Shown in pieces: positions 34,999 through 43,416 of a stretch of 48,321 nucleotides of DNA. Within the stretch, counting starts at the first letter, position 1. The number at the start of each line of letters is the position of its first letter. The stretch lies in the NCBI GenBank assembly GCA_003566885.1, contig PXBO01000104.1, forward strand, positions 1 through 48,321. The letters are read 5' to 3'. The position numbers and the translations under genes are program-made. The DNA comes from Opitutia bacterium. GTDB taxonomy: Bacteria > Verrucomicrobiota > Verrucomicrobiia > Opitutales > T3Sed10-336. The notes under the pieces were generated by a model. That model saw only the letters and a program-made list of their open reading frames with translations, was not told the DNA's origin and searched no databases.

Positions 34999-35460
34999 CT
35001 ACCCTTCCACCTCCACCACGATCTGCAATTCCACCGCCGACCCCAACGGCAGGCCGTTGACCGCCACCGCCGCGCGGGCGTGTTTGCCCTTGTCGCCGAA
35101 CAATTCACCGATCAAATCGGAAGCGCCATTGATGACTTTCGGACTTTCCGTGAATCCGTCCACCGCGTACACGTATCCATTCACCATGACAATTCGCCGT
35201 ACGGCCGCCAGGTCCCCCACCGCAGCCTTCAGGTTGGCCAGGGCATTCAAAACACAAACCCGGGCCGCCTCGTAAGCCGACTCCACCGTCTGCTTCTCCC
35301 CGACCGGCCCGGCATGCGTGATCGCGCCGTCGCGCAACGCCAACACTCCCGACAAAAAAATCAAATTGCCCGTGCGCACCGCCGGCACGTAATTCCCCGC
35401 CGGCGCGGGCGCTTCCGGCAAAACCAACCCCAATTCCTTCAATTTCGCTTCAATGCTCAT
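34999..35460 (-). CDS. RidA-family protein
   Basis: A 153-residue member of the Rid/YjgF family, which hydrolyses reactive enamine/imine intermediates. PAVRTGNLIFLSGVLAL, ESAYEAARVCVLNALANLKAAVGDL and HARAAVAVNGLPLGSAVELQIVVEV match the longer Rid subfamilies (about 150 residues) rather than the 128-residue RidA archetype. The ATG at 35460 was chosen over a much longer open frame because it fits the family start. It is convergent with folK and divergent from the alcohol dehydrogenase. Confidence 0.88.
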   Translation of the reverse strand: MSIEAKLKELGLVLPEAPAPAGNYVPAVRTGNLIFLSGVLALRDGAITHAGPVGEKQTVESAYEAARVCVLNALANLKAAVGDLAAVRRIVMVNGYVYAVDGFTESPKVINGASDLIGELFGDKGKHARAAVAVNGLPLGSAVELQIVVEVEG

Positions 35461-35672
35461 GACAGTGAACCCTAACAAAAATCGGCTCCACGCCAAGCTG
35501 CGAAATCCTGTGGTTCGCGCCCATTTAAACACTTGGGCGACGCACCCTCCCAACGCTTGCCGACCACGGATGACTTTCGTTAACATGATGCCATGACTGA
35601 CGAAGCTATGCCGGCGGAACCGCGTACGAGTACCAGATCCAGCCCGGTTTACCCGGATCGGAAGGGGTGGGG

Positions 35673-36827
35673 ATGAGGTTTAACTTCGCCACCGCCGGCC
35701 GGATTGTTTTCGGGCCCGGAAGCGTCCTCGGAGCCGCACCCCTGGCCCGAAGCTTCGGCCAACGCCCCCTGGTGGTGACGGGTCGAAACCCAGCGCGGGC
35801 CGAAGGCCTCCTCGATCAATTAAAGGCCGAAAAGCTCAATCCTTCCGTCTTTTCCATGGCGGGCGAACCTACCGTCGCCGGCATAAACGAGGGCGTGGCG
35901 CTCGCTCGCAAAACCAAAGCCGATTGCGTCCTCGGCTACGGCGGCGGCAGCGCGATCGACGCGGGGAAAGCCATCGCGGCCATGGCCGCCAACCCCGGCG
36001 ACCTCCTGGACTACATGGAGGTGATTGGCGCCGGAAAACCATTGCCCCACCCTTCCCTGCCCTACATCGCCATTCCCACGACCTCCGGCACCGGCGCCGA
36101 AGTCACCCGAAACTCCGTCATCGGCTCGCCGGAACACCGGGTCAAAGCCAGCCTGCGCAGCCCCCACATGCTGCCCAAAGTGGCACTCGTGGATCCGGAT
36201 AACACCCGTCACCTGCCGCCGGGGATCACAGCCTCAAGCGGCATGGACGCCCTGACCCAATTGATCGAACCCTTGGTCTCCTCCAAAGCGAACCCTCTCA
36301 CCGACGCCCTTTGCCGGGAAGGAATTCTGCGCGTGGCCCGTTCCCTCCGCGCCGCGTTCACCGACGGCGATTCCTCCACCGCGCGCGAAGACCTGGCCCT
36401 GGCCAGCCTCTTCGGCGGCCTCGCTTTAGCCAATTCGGGCCTGGGCGCCGTCCACGGCTTCGCCGGTCCGCTCGGGGGCATGTTTCCCGCCCCGCACGGA
36501 GGCATCTGCGCCGCCCTGCTGCCATTTGTCATGGAGGCGAACCTGCAAGCCCTTCGGTCCCGCGCCCCGGACTCCCCCGCCGAAGACCGCTACGCGGAAG
36601 TCGCGCGGCTGCTGACCGCGAATCCCAACGCCACGCCGGACGACGGCGTCCTCTGGGTCCATACCCTCGTGCGCGACTTGCAGGTGCCCTCGCTCCAGTC
36701 TTACCAGATCACCGAATCCGACCTCGACGAAGTCGTCGCCAAAGCCATGAACGCCAGCAGCATGAAAGGCAACCCGATCGAACTCACCGCCGGGGAACTG
36801 CACGGGATCCTGGTCAAGGCGCTTTGA
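35673..36827 (+). CDS. Iron-containing alcohol dehydrogenase family protein
   Basis: A 384-residue NAD(P)-dependent dehydrogenase of the iron-activated group. The dinucleotide site is YGGGSAIDAGKAIA, and TTSGTGAEVTRNSVI, SSGMDALTQLIE and HGFAGPLGGMFPAPHGG carry the metal ligands (Asp and His). The ATG at 35673 follows a strong GGAAGGGG; a GTG two codons upstream is possible. A 27-codon frame (35593-35676) ends across this start. The substrate cannot be told; primary alcohols or maleylacetate-like compounds are handled by relatives. Confidence 0.9.
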   Translation: MRFNFATAGRIVFGPGSVLGAAPLARSFGQRPLVVTGRNPARAEGLLDQLKAEKLNPSVFSMAGEPTVAGINEGVALARKTKADCVLGYGGGSAIDAGKAIAAMAANPGDLLDYMEVIGAGKPLPHPSLPYIAIPTTSGTGAEVTRNSVIGSPEHRVKASLRSPHMLPKVALVDPDNTRHLPPGITASSGMDALTQLIEPLVSSKANPLTDALCREGILRVARSLRAAFTDGDSSTAREDLALASLFGGLALANSGLGAVHGFAGPLGGMFPAPHGGICAALLPFVMEANLQALRSRAPDSPAEDRYAEVARLLTANPNATPDDGVLWVHTLVRDLQVPSLQSYQITESDLDEVVAKAMNASSMKGNPIELTAGELHGILVKAL

Positions 36828-36969
36828 TGCCAACCGGTTTTCAGCCATTCCCGGAGGGAGAGGCTCCGCCCTCGCCGCCTTGCGAGAGAACGAAAAAGCC
36901 CGCGTCTTCCTGCAACCCAACAGAACCTTCAACCTGGAAACTTCGGCTGAATTCACCACGAGTATACCG

Positions 36970-37503
36970 GTGACCTCGTCTCACAATTTCAACAGACCGG
37001 TCGACGTCCGGCTCAGGCCCGCCAAATCGGCTGACGCGGCCATTCTTCGTGCATGGGAGACAGCACCTCACCTTGCGGGTTTGTTGGGCGATGACGACTG
37101 GGAGTGGGAGACCGCGCTTGCCGAGCCACGGTCGGCGCACCGGCCGTTTATTGCGGAGGTCGACGGCAGGCCCGTCGGTTTCCTGGAGATTCTTGATCCG
37201 TCGCTCGACCCGGAGCGTTATTGGGGCGACCTGCCGCCGGGATTCCGGGCGATTGATTTGTGGATCGGAGAAGCGGAATTTCTCGGCAAGGGCGTCGGTC
37301 GCGCCATGATGCGTCTCGCCCTCGAAATATGCTTTGCCGACCCCGACGTTCAAACCGTGCTGGTCGACCCGCTGGCATCCAATACCCATGCCCACCGCTT
37401 CTACAAACGTTGCGGGTTCACATTACAGGAGCGGCGACGCTTCGGCCCGGACGACTGTATCGTGTTCCGAATCGACAGAGCCTCGTGGGAAGACATCCGG
37501 TAA
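36970..37503 (+). CDS. GNAT acetyltransferase, AAC(6')-like
   Basis: A GNAT-fold N-acetyltransferase of about 178 residues from the GTG at 36970 (an ATG at 36880 would add 30 residues that look non-coding and AT/GC-patchy). VRLRPAKSADAAILRAWE starts the domain; IDLWIGEAEFLGKGVGRAMMRLALE is the acetyl-CoA loop, and DPLASNTHAHRFYKRCGF the C-terminal part. The pattern resembles AAC(6')/RimJ-type enzymes, but resistance to aminoglycosides cannot be claimed. It may be a general amine or protein acetyltransferase. Confidence 0.8.
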   Translation: MTSSHNFNRPVDVRLRPAKSADAAILRAWETAPHLAGLLGDDDWEWETALAEPRSAHRPFIAEVDGRPVGFLEILDPSLDPERYWGDLPPGFRAIDLWIGEAEFLGKGVGRAMMRLALEICFADPDVQTVLVDPLASNTHAHRFYKRCGFTLQERRRFGPDDCIVFRIDRASWEDIR

Positions 37504-37530
37504 ACTTCCGTTCCTCACTTCTCAGATGCC

Positions 37531-38730
37531 TCACCCAGCCGTGGGATCACCGAGGTAAAAGATCGTGACCTCCGTCCACTCCACCTCGGCATCGTCCAGG
37601 TCGCCCTCGACCTCTCGTGCCTCCAGGTCGGACTCGACACCCAACCCCAGAGTCATCGGCAGGGAAACCCGGTGAAACCCGGCCCCGGCTCCGGAGTGGA
37701 CCGCGAAAGCGACATGATAAATCTCCCCCGGCACCAACGCCTTGCTGTCAAGCGGATCGGGCGCGTCCAGCGAACGGGTCAGCCGCACATGCCAAGCCCC
37801 GTCGCGGTACTCCCCGTGGGCTCGAATGGCGCCGCGACTGCCGTCGGGTTTACGCAGCAGCCTTTGCGGAATGGCGTCACCGTCGTTCCAATCGTAATCC
37901 GGATCAAAGGGAACTCCGGAATCCTCCGTCAAGAAATAGGGATCGCCCTGACCATACTCCCGCGCGCGCAAGGCTTCCAGCCGAAGTGCAGGGCTTCCCG
38001 CTTTCTCCGGATCGAACATTTTCAGAGGAAGTCCGGTCTCCCCATCCTGGTTGGTTGTGAACATCGACCGGCCGCTGGAGCTGTGTCGGTAATCGAGAAC
38101 GTATCCGTTGTCCGCGTACCCGATCGGATTCGAGCGGTGCGCACGCCACTGCCACAAATCGAGAAATACCCCCTCCTCTTGCAGGGCTTCCAATTCCTCA
38201 AGCGACCTCACGCTTTCCCACGAATCCGGCCCATAGGCGCCGGTGCGAGACTCCAAAATAAACTTCCGCACGTCGGATCGCCCGAGACGTTCACCCAGGT
38301 GGGGATGGCGTCGCACCTCGTCCGGATCCGCGGCGGTGGCCGTCGAACGCATCCCGGGATGCACCGTCACCATGCCTCCGGTTTCAGCGAAAGCACCCAC
38401 CGAGCCGTCGTCGATCATGATGGAAATCCGATCCTCATACAACCCATCCGAATCCCGCCCGTCAGCACCGCTGCCGTAGCGCACCCAATGTCCGTCCTCA
38501 TAAACCCAATACTGGTGGTACCACGACGGATTTTCCGTGGGAAAAACGAATCGAATCTGAAACTCCGATGCGTCATAAATCGCACCCACCTGCAAGGTCG
38601 TCACCGCCAGGTAATCCTCCCTGCCGTCATCGCCCGTCGCCAGAGTCGTCAGTGACAGAAAAACCGCAATCCCGACTCCCAGCAGGGAACACCGCCGGAA
38701 CCGATTAGTGTGAACATTATCTCTCGTCAT
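37531..38730 (-). CDS. Exported ethylbenzene-dehydrogenase-like heme-domain protein
   Basis: A 399-residue exported protein (hydrophobic signal LLGVGIAVFLSLTTLATG). DGLYEDRISIMIDDGSVGAFAETGGMVTVHPGMRS (about 95-129) resembles the EB_dh domain that binds heme b in ethylbenzene dehydrogenase gamma and related cytochromes. His124 is kept, but the Cys residues of the more common GCxxxCH form are not present. WQWRAHRSNPIGYADNGYVLDYR is also typical. No partner oxidoreductase is next to it. The ATG at 38730 follows a TTG that could extend it by 3 residues. Confidence 0.68.
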   Translation of the reverse strand: MTRDNVHTNRFRRCSLLGVGIAVFLSLTTLATGDDGREDYLAVTTLQVGAIYDASEFQIRFVFPTENPSWYHQYWVYEDGHWVRYGSGADGRDSDGLYEDRISIMIDDGSVGAFAETGGMVTVHPGMRSTATAADPDEVRRHPHLGERLGRSDVRKFILESRTGAYGPDSWESVRSLEELEALQEEGVFLDLWQWRAHRSNPIGYADNGYVLDYRHSSSGRSMFTTNQDGETGLPLKMFDPEKAGSPALRLEALRAREYGQGDPYFLTEDSGVPFDPDYDWNDGDAIPQRLLRKPDGSRGAIRAHGEYRDGAWHVRLTRSLDAPDPLDSKALVPGEIYHVAFAVHSGAGAGFHRVSLPMTLGLGVESDLEAREVEGDLDDAEVEWTEVTIFYLGDPTAG

Positions 38731-39040
38731 GCCTTTCAATGGTACCGGTCATGGCCAAGCGAGGCAAGTCTTCAACCGGAAGCGCAGGCGATGGAAAAAG
38801 TTCCCGAGCAGGGCCAAAACGAATGCCGCTCAATGGCCCTCGTCGTAGCGACGCCTGCAAAGGCGTCGACCCGAACGCACCCCGGACGCCTCTTTTTTCG
38901 ACTCTTCAGTGGCCTTCGACAAGCTCAGCCCAGGCAAAGATTCGCTACGGAAAACGACCTTATCCAAGTACCCTTCCCCGAGGCAAAAACTTATATCCAT
39001 GCAGGAAGGGTGGTGCCGAAGTAATTCGGCCTGGCCCGAC
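38731..39040. other. Repeat-bearing intergenic region
   Basis: A 310-bp gap with no gene. It carries a hairpin CGACGCC/GGCGTCG at 38849-38868, a segment (about 38858-38892) that recurs diverged at 39841-39877, and another (38903-38955) that recurs at 40091-40149. These copies bracket the toxin-antitoxin genes. Confidence 0.7.
38903..38955 (+). repeat. Dispersed repeat, left copy
   Basis: About 53 nt starting TCTTCAGTGGCCTTCGACAA and ending TTCGCTACGGAAAAC; the same ends and order recur at 40091-40149 with a short internal length difference. Same orientation in both. Confidence 0.75.
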
Positions 39041-39478
39041 CTACAGGACCTTTGGCAATAGAGGCAGATTCAGTTTCGTCGCCAGATTTCGCTGGCGCTC
39101 GTCGTAGCTGATGAAAGCGTCCGGATCAAGAAGGCACGCACAAGCGACATGCTGGATGTCCAGGGTTCGGCTTCCTATCTCGGGAGTTGCCCGGCATACC
39201 CGGAAGAACATTTCAACCCACGACAACCGGTCGAAATCCGGATACACGTAATACCCTTTCTCCCGCCGTTTGCGGAGCAGATCGATCTGCGTCTCCGCAT
39301 CCCGCAAAGAGATGTCCTTCCAGAACACTTTCAGATAAAGCGCGTTGACGAATTCCATTTCCTGAAGTTCCCAAAGCGGCAACGGATCGTCCTGAGAGGC
39401 CACCCAGTCCTGCACTTCCTCGGATCCCGATTCGCGGATGTACAACTTGATCAGAGCGCTCGTATCCAGGTAGATCAC
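39041..39478 (-). CDS. PIN-domain toxin (VapC-like)
   Basis: A 145-residue PIN-domain ribonuclease, the toxin of a type II pair. Acidic metal ligands are in IYLDTSALIKLY (Asp near residue 4), in the LQEMEFVNAL helix (Glu), in TLDIQHVACA (Asp) and in ISYDERQ (Asp). The start is taken as GTG 39478, which overlaps the antitoxin stop as GTGA; an upstream ATG-like frame extends into the antitoxin and lacks PIN sequence. Production is thus coupled to the antitoxin. Confidence 0.85.
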   Translation of the reverse strand: MIYLDTSALIKLYIRESGSEEVQDWVASQDDPLPLWELQEMEFVNALYLKVFWKDISLRDAETQIDLLRKRREKGYYVYPDFDRLSWVEMFFRVCRATPEIGSRTLDIQHVACACLLDPDAFISYDERQRNLATKLNLPLLPKVL

Positions 39479-39705
39479 CAGCGGCCCTCCCGATCCGCCC
39501 GCACCGCATCGGCTCCTTTCCTTCCTTTGCACACCAAAGCAGTGGCCAAATGGTCATCCCACTTCACTACCTGACGCGGCTGGGCGGAAACGATTCGAGC
39601 CGCCGGTTTGCCACGGTTCAAAACCTCGAAAATCTCGCCCTTGGCCACCTGTCGCTCGATCTCCGACCAGTTGGCTTTCATCTCGCGAACGGAAATCGTC
39701 TTCAT
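39475..39705 (-). CDS. Phd/YefM-family antitoxin
   Basis: A 76-residue antitoxin. MKTISVREMKANWSEIERQVAKGE followed by EVLNRGKPAARIV is the Phd/YefM DNA-binding fold; the C-terminal part (from WDDHLATAL) would wrap the toxin. It is the first gene of the pair and overlaps the PIN toxin by 4 nt. Such antitoxins repress their own promoter; no operator is identified here. Confidence 0.87.
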   Translation of the reverse strand: MKTISVREMKANWSEIERQVAKGEIFEVLNRGKPAARIVSAQPRQVVKWDDHLATALVCKGRKGADAVRADREGRW

Positions 39706-40033
39706 CGCTTAAGTATTCCCCATGTTTTTCATTTTGTCAAACTTAAGGTTTCCAAATAAGTAATCCTGGCTCTCTGGTGTGAGGAATTTCCGTGAATGTA
39801 GGCTCGAGCCCGATGAGACTCGGGAAATCCGCATCGAGTTCGAAAGGCGTCGACCCGGGCGCGCCCCGGACACCGCTCGTTTCAACCAAATCTCCGCAGT
39901 TCAACCACGAAGCGCACGAAGAGCACGAAGACAAATCATTGATGAAAAGGCTATTCAGGAAATGATTGATTCACTCATTAACCTTCACCTGAAAAGTGAA
40001 CCAGGAAAACGCTCACTTTTTTTTGAAGTCTGT

Positions 40034-40064
40034 CCCTTCGTGTTCTTTGTGCTCTTCGTGGTGA
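40034..40064. repeat. Dispersed 31-nt repeat, copy B
   Basis: Identical to 5617-5647 except for one base. It is paired with a diverged inverted copy at about 39901-39931, so the two could form a long-looped hairpin. Confidence 0.75.
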
Positions 40065-40090
40065 GATCAGCTGCGGTTTTTGGGTTCAAA

Positions 40091-40149
40091 TCTTCAGTGG
40101 CCTTCGACAAGCTCAGCCGAGCCAAAGCCAAAGATTCGCTACGGAAAAC
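40091..40149 (+). repeat. Dispersed repeat, right copy
   Basis: Right-hand partner of 38903-38955: same start TCTTCAGTGGCCTTCGACAA, same end TTCGCTACGGAAAAC, with about 6 extra bases inside. It abuts the gatB stop codon (40150). Confidence 0.75.
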
Positions 40150-41598
40150 CTACAGCTTATCCAACTCGGTGCGGAGCACCTGGTCGACGACCTGGGGATT
40201 GGCTTTGCCGCGGGTGGCTTTCATCACCTGGCCTTTGAGGAAGTTGATGGCATTCTCTTTCCCGGCCTTGTAGTCCTCGACCGATTTCGGGTTGGCGGCG
40301 ATGACTTCGTTGCAGATGCCGGTCAGTTCGCCGGTGTCGCTGGATTGTTTCAGGCCTTTCTTCTCGACGATGTCCTCCGGGCGATCGCCACTCTTGAACA
40401 TGTCGATGAAAACGTCTTTGGCGATGTTGTTGGAGATCACGCCGTCCTTGACCAGCTTCACCAGTCCGGCGATGTGCTCCGGACGCAGCTTGCTGTCGTC
40501 GATCGGCGTCCCCGCGGCGGATAGGTCGCGCAGCAGGTCATTGGCGATCCAGTTGGCCACTGCCTTGGGTTCGCCGCACTCCTTCACGGCCTCCTCGAAG
40601 AAATCGCTCAATTTAAGATCCGGCACCAGGACGGAGGTCACCGTGTACGGCAGATCGAATTCGTCGAAATAACGTCGCTGGCGCTCGAAGGGAAGCTCCG
40701 GAATGGTCTCGCGGATCCGCTGCAACCAGTCCTGATCAACCCGCACCGGCATCAGGTCCGGATCCGGGAAATAACGGTAGTCGTGCGCCATCTCCTTGGT
40801 GCGCATCGGGGTGGCGGCGCCCGCATCAGCATCCCAGCGGCGCGTTTCCTGAATCACCTGTCCGCCCGACTGCACCACCTTGATCTGACGCTTGATCTCG
40901 AAATCGATCCCGTTGCGCACCCCGGAAATACTGTTGAGATTCTTCAACTCGACCTTCACCCCAAGCATATCGGCACCCTTGGGACGAATGCTGATATTGG
41001 CGTCACAGCGAAGCTGCCCTTTCTCCATATCGCAATCGGAGATCCCTCCCTGCACCATGATCTGCCGCAGCGCCGTCAGGTAGGCGTAGGCCTCGTCGCC
41101 CGAGTGCATATCCGGCTCGCTGACGATCTCCATAAGCGGTGTGCCGGCGCGGTTGTAGTCGACCAGGCTGTCGTTCTCAAAATGATTCAGCTTGCCGACA
41201 TCCTCCTCCAGGTGAATCCGCGTGAGCTCAATGAACTTGTGTTCGCCCATCACATTGCGCGATGAACCGGGCAGCTCGATTTCCAGTTGCCCGCCAATGC
41301 AGATCGGCTGGTCGTACTGGGAGATCTGGTAGTTCTTGGGGCTGTCGGGATAAAAGTAGTTTTTGCGGTCCCACTTGCACACCGGCGCGATCTCGCACCC
41401 CAGCATCAGGCCGGCCTTAATGATCTGGTCGATGGCTCGCTTGTTCATGACCGGCAGGGTTCCCGGCAAGCCGAGCACCACGGGATCGGTCAGGGTGTTC
41501 GGTTCCCGACCGTAACCCGCGCCCACCCGGGCGAACATTTTCGATTCCGTCTTGATCTGAACGTGGACCTCAAGGCCGATAACCGCTTCGTATTCCAT
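40150..41598 (-). CDS. gatB: Asp/Glu-tRNA amidotransferase subunit B
   Basis: Subunit of GatCAB, which converts Glu-tRNA(Gln) and Asp-tRNA(Asn) to the amide forms; GatB is the kinase/tRNA-binding part, 482 residues. EAVIGLEVHVQIKTESKMF starts the protein, and LPGTLPVMN, KNYFYPDSPKNYQISQYDQPI, YNRAGTPLMEIVSEPD, GQLRCDANISIRP and EVKNLNS-type VELKNLNSI follow; the C-terminal YqeY-like domain ends with QVMKATRGKANPQVVDQVL. The ATG at 41598 starts at the conserved region. It is the last gene of the translation operon, 44 nt after gatA. Confidence 0.96.
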   Translation of the reverse strand: MEYEAVIGLEVHVQIKTESKMFARVGAGYGREPNTLTDPVVLGLPGTLPVMNKRAIDQIIKAGLMLGCEIAPVCKWDRKNYFYPDSPKNYQISQYDQPICIGGQLEIELPGSSRNVMGEHKFIELTRIHLEEDVGKLNHFENDSLVDYNRAGTPLMEIVSEPDMHSGDEAYAYLTALRQIMVQGGISDCDMEKGQLRCDANISIRPKGADMLGVKVELKNLNSISGVRNGIDFEIKRQIKVVQSGGQVIQETRRWDADAGAATPMRTKEMAHDYRYFPDPDLMPVRVDQDWLQRIRETIPELPFERQRRYFDEFDLPYTVTSVLVPDLKLSDFFEEAVKECGEPKAVANWIANDLLRDLSAAGTPIDDSKLRPEHIAGLVKLVKDGVISNNIAKDVFIDMFKSGDRPEDIVEKKGLKQSSDTGELTGICNEVIAANPKSVEDYKAGKENAINFLKGQVMKATRGKANPQVVDQVLRTELDKL

Positions 41599-41642
41599 GG
41601 ATTTCAATAAATCTTTTTTGACCTCAGCAAGACCTTGCCGCC

Positions 41643-43109
41643 TCAAAGCGAAGGGTGCCGGGTGTGGTAATCGTGCGCCTGCTCGAAACGCCGGGCGATG
41701 GCGAACAGGTCCGCTTCCTGGAAGGGTTGCCCCAGAATCTGCAAACCGATGGGCAAGCCCGACTCGCTGAATCCGCAGGGAATGGAAATACCTGGAATGC
41801 CCGCGAGGTTGGCGCTGATGGTGAAAATATCGCTTAGGTACATCTGGAGCGGATCGTCGGTTTTTTCTCCTTTGCGGAAGGCCGGCGACGGCGTGGTCGG
41901 AGTCAGCAGCGCATCCACTTTTTCATACGCCTGAAGGAAATCCCGGCGGATGAGCGTGCGCACCTTCTGCGCCTTGAGATAATAGGCGTCGTAGTAGCCG
42001 CTGCTCAGCACATAGGTGCCCAGGATCACCCGTCGCTTCACTTCCGGGCCGAATCCTTCGGCCCGACTCTTGAAATACAAGTCGATGGCGTCGGTCGCCT
42101 CGGCGCTGCGGTGCGAATAGCGCACGCCGTCGTAGCGGGCGAGATTGGATGACGCCTCGGCGGTGGCGATGATATAGTACACGCCCACCGCATGCTCCGT
42201 GTGCGGCAGGGACACGTCGACAATTTCGCAGCCTTCGCCCCGGTAGAAATCGATCGCGGCCTCGATGGCTCGGGCCACTTCGGGGTCCAGGCCCTCGCCG
42301 AAATACTCTTTGGGAATGCCCAGCTTCCAGGGGCCCTTTCGAGATGAGAGCTCCTTTCGGTAGTCCGGAATATCGGTTCGGTAGGAACTGGAGTCGCGGT
42401 CGTCGTGACCGGCCACCGCCTGCAGAAGAATCGCCGCATCCTCAACCGTGTGCGCGAAAGGCCCAATCTGGTCGAGCGACGACGCAAACGCCACCAGACC
42501 GTAACGGGAAACCAGGCCGTAGGTGGGTTTCATGCCGACCACTCCGCAGAGCGCGGCGGGCTGACGAATGGAGCCGCCGGTGTCGCTGCCGAGACTGATC
42601 GGCGCCTCCCCGGCCGCCACGCAAGCGGCGCTGCCGCCGCTGCTGCCGCCGGGAATGCAATCGGTGTTCCAGGGATTGGACGTGGTCTTTACCGAGGAAT
42701 TTTCGGTTGAAGAACCCATGGCGAATTCATCCATGTTGAGCCGTCCCCAGGGCACGGCTCCGGCGGCCTTCAGCCGGGCGATGGCGGTCGCGTCGTACGG
42801 CGAAACAAACTTCCCCAACATCCGGCTGGCGCACGTCAACGGCTGACCTTCCACCGCCAGGACATCCTTAATGCCCACGGGAATGCCGTCCAGCGGACCC
42901 AATGCTTTCCCTTCGGCGCGGCGGCGGTCGGAGGCCCGCGCCCGCTCGAGTGCGTCTCCCTCATCAAAGGAAATAAAAGCGCTGACTTTGTCATCCACCG
43001 CGCGGGTGCGCTCGATCACCGAACGAACGATTTCCTCGGAGGAAAGCTCCTTCGACTCGAGTGCGCGGCTCAGTTCTGCGGCGGTACGATAATACAGGGA
43101 TTCTGCCAT
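41643..43109 (-). CDS. gatA: Asp/Glu-tRNA amidotransferase subunit A
   Basis: Amidase subunit of GatCAB, 488 residues, which releases ammonia from glutamine. The amidase signature [14 protein letters not shown] and the Ser-cisSer-Lys elements ([10 protein letters not shown] with the Lys; [15 protein letters not shown] with the Ser) are intact. It follows gatC by 14 nt. GatCAB presence suggests that Gln- or Asn-tRNA is made by the indirect route in this organism. Confidence 0.97.
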   Translation of the reverse strand: MAESLYYRTAAELSRALESKELSSEEIVRSVIERTRAVDDKVSAFISFDEGDALERARASDRRRAEGKALGPLDGIPVGIKDVLAVEGQPLTCASRMLGKFVSPYDATAIARLKAAGAVPWGRLNMDEFAMGSSTENSSVKTTSNPWNTDCIPGGSSGGSAACVAAGEAPISLGSDTGGSIRQPAALCGVVGMKPTYGLVSRYGLVAFASSLDQIGPFAHTVEDAAILLQAVAGHDDRDSSSYRTDIPDYRKELSSRKGPWKLGIPKEYFGEGLDPEVARAIEAAIDFYRGEGCEIVDVSLPHTEHAVGVYYIIATAEASSNLARYDGVRYSHRSAEATDAIDLYFKSRAEGFGPEVKRRVILGTYVLSSGYYDAYYLKAQKVRTLIRRDFLQAYEKVDALLTPTTPSPAFRKGEKTDDPLQMYLSDIFTISANLAGIPGISIPCGFSESGLPIGLQILGQPFQEADLFAIARRFEQAHDYHTRHPSL

Positions 43110-43123
43110 GCCTTAATCTTTCG

Positions 43124-43411
43124 TCACTCCACCACCTTGGGCACCACGATCATGTTCTGGCGGGCAGCAGGGGCGTTCTTCAAGGCCACCTCCACCGGCA
43201 TGGCCGGCTCGGCCTTGTCGTCGCGCCAAACGTTCTCCAGGGGAAACGCATGGGCGGTGGGCTCGACTCCGGAAACATCGACCGTATCCAACTTTTCAAT
43301 ATACTCCAAAACCTGACCAAGCTGTCCGGAGAAGCGCTCCTTTTCTTCGTCAGTCAGGGCGATGCGCGCCAGATTGGCGACGTAGTCAATGTCGATGCCG
43401 TCGTGTGCCAT
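43124..43411 (-). CDS. gatC: Asp/Glu-tRNA amidotransferase subunit C
   Basis: Small belt subunit that holds GatA and GatB together, 95 residues. IDIDYVANLARIALTDEEKERFSGQLGQVLEYIEKL is the conserved N-terminal helical pair, and VEPTAHAFPLENVWRDD the extended linker. It begins 5 nt after pheT, so the phenylalanyl-tRNA synthetase and amidotransferase genes form one operon. Confidence 0.95.
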   Translation of the reverse strand: MAHDGIDIDYVANLARIALTDEEKERFSGQLGQVLEYIEKLDTVDVSGVEPTAHAFPLENVWRDDKAEPAMPVEVALKNAPAARQNMIVVPKVVE

Positions 43412-43416
43412 GATTT

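Larger units (their letters stand above)
39706..40149. other. Repeat-rich intergenic region
   Basis: A 444-bp gap between the toxin-antitoxin promoter side and gatB. In order it holds a diverged copy of the 38858-38892 segment (39841-39877), an inverted, diverged copy of the 31-nt repeat (about 39901-39931), an AT-richer stretch, copy B of the 31-nt repeat (40034-40064) and the right copy of the 38903-38955 repeat, ending exactly at the gatB stop. Open frames across it are explained by repeats. Confidence 0.7.

Noticed and set aside
38841-40149. Possible CRISPR array in the repeat-rich region
   Set aside because: The repeats are few, differ in type and spacing, and no cas genes are present.
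39779-40273. 164-codon frame before and into gatB
   Set aside because: Its translation is built from the dispersed repeats and the antisense end of gatB, with no independent protein character.
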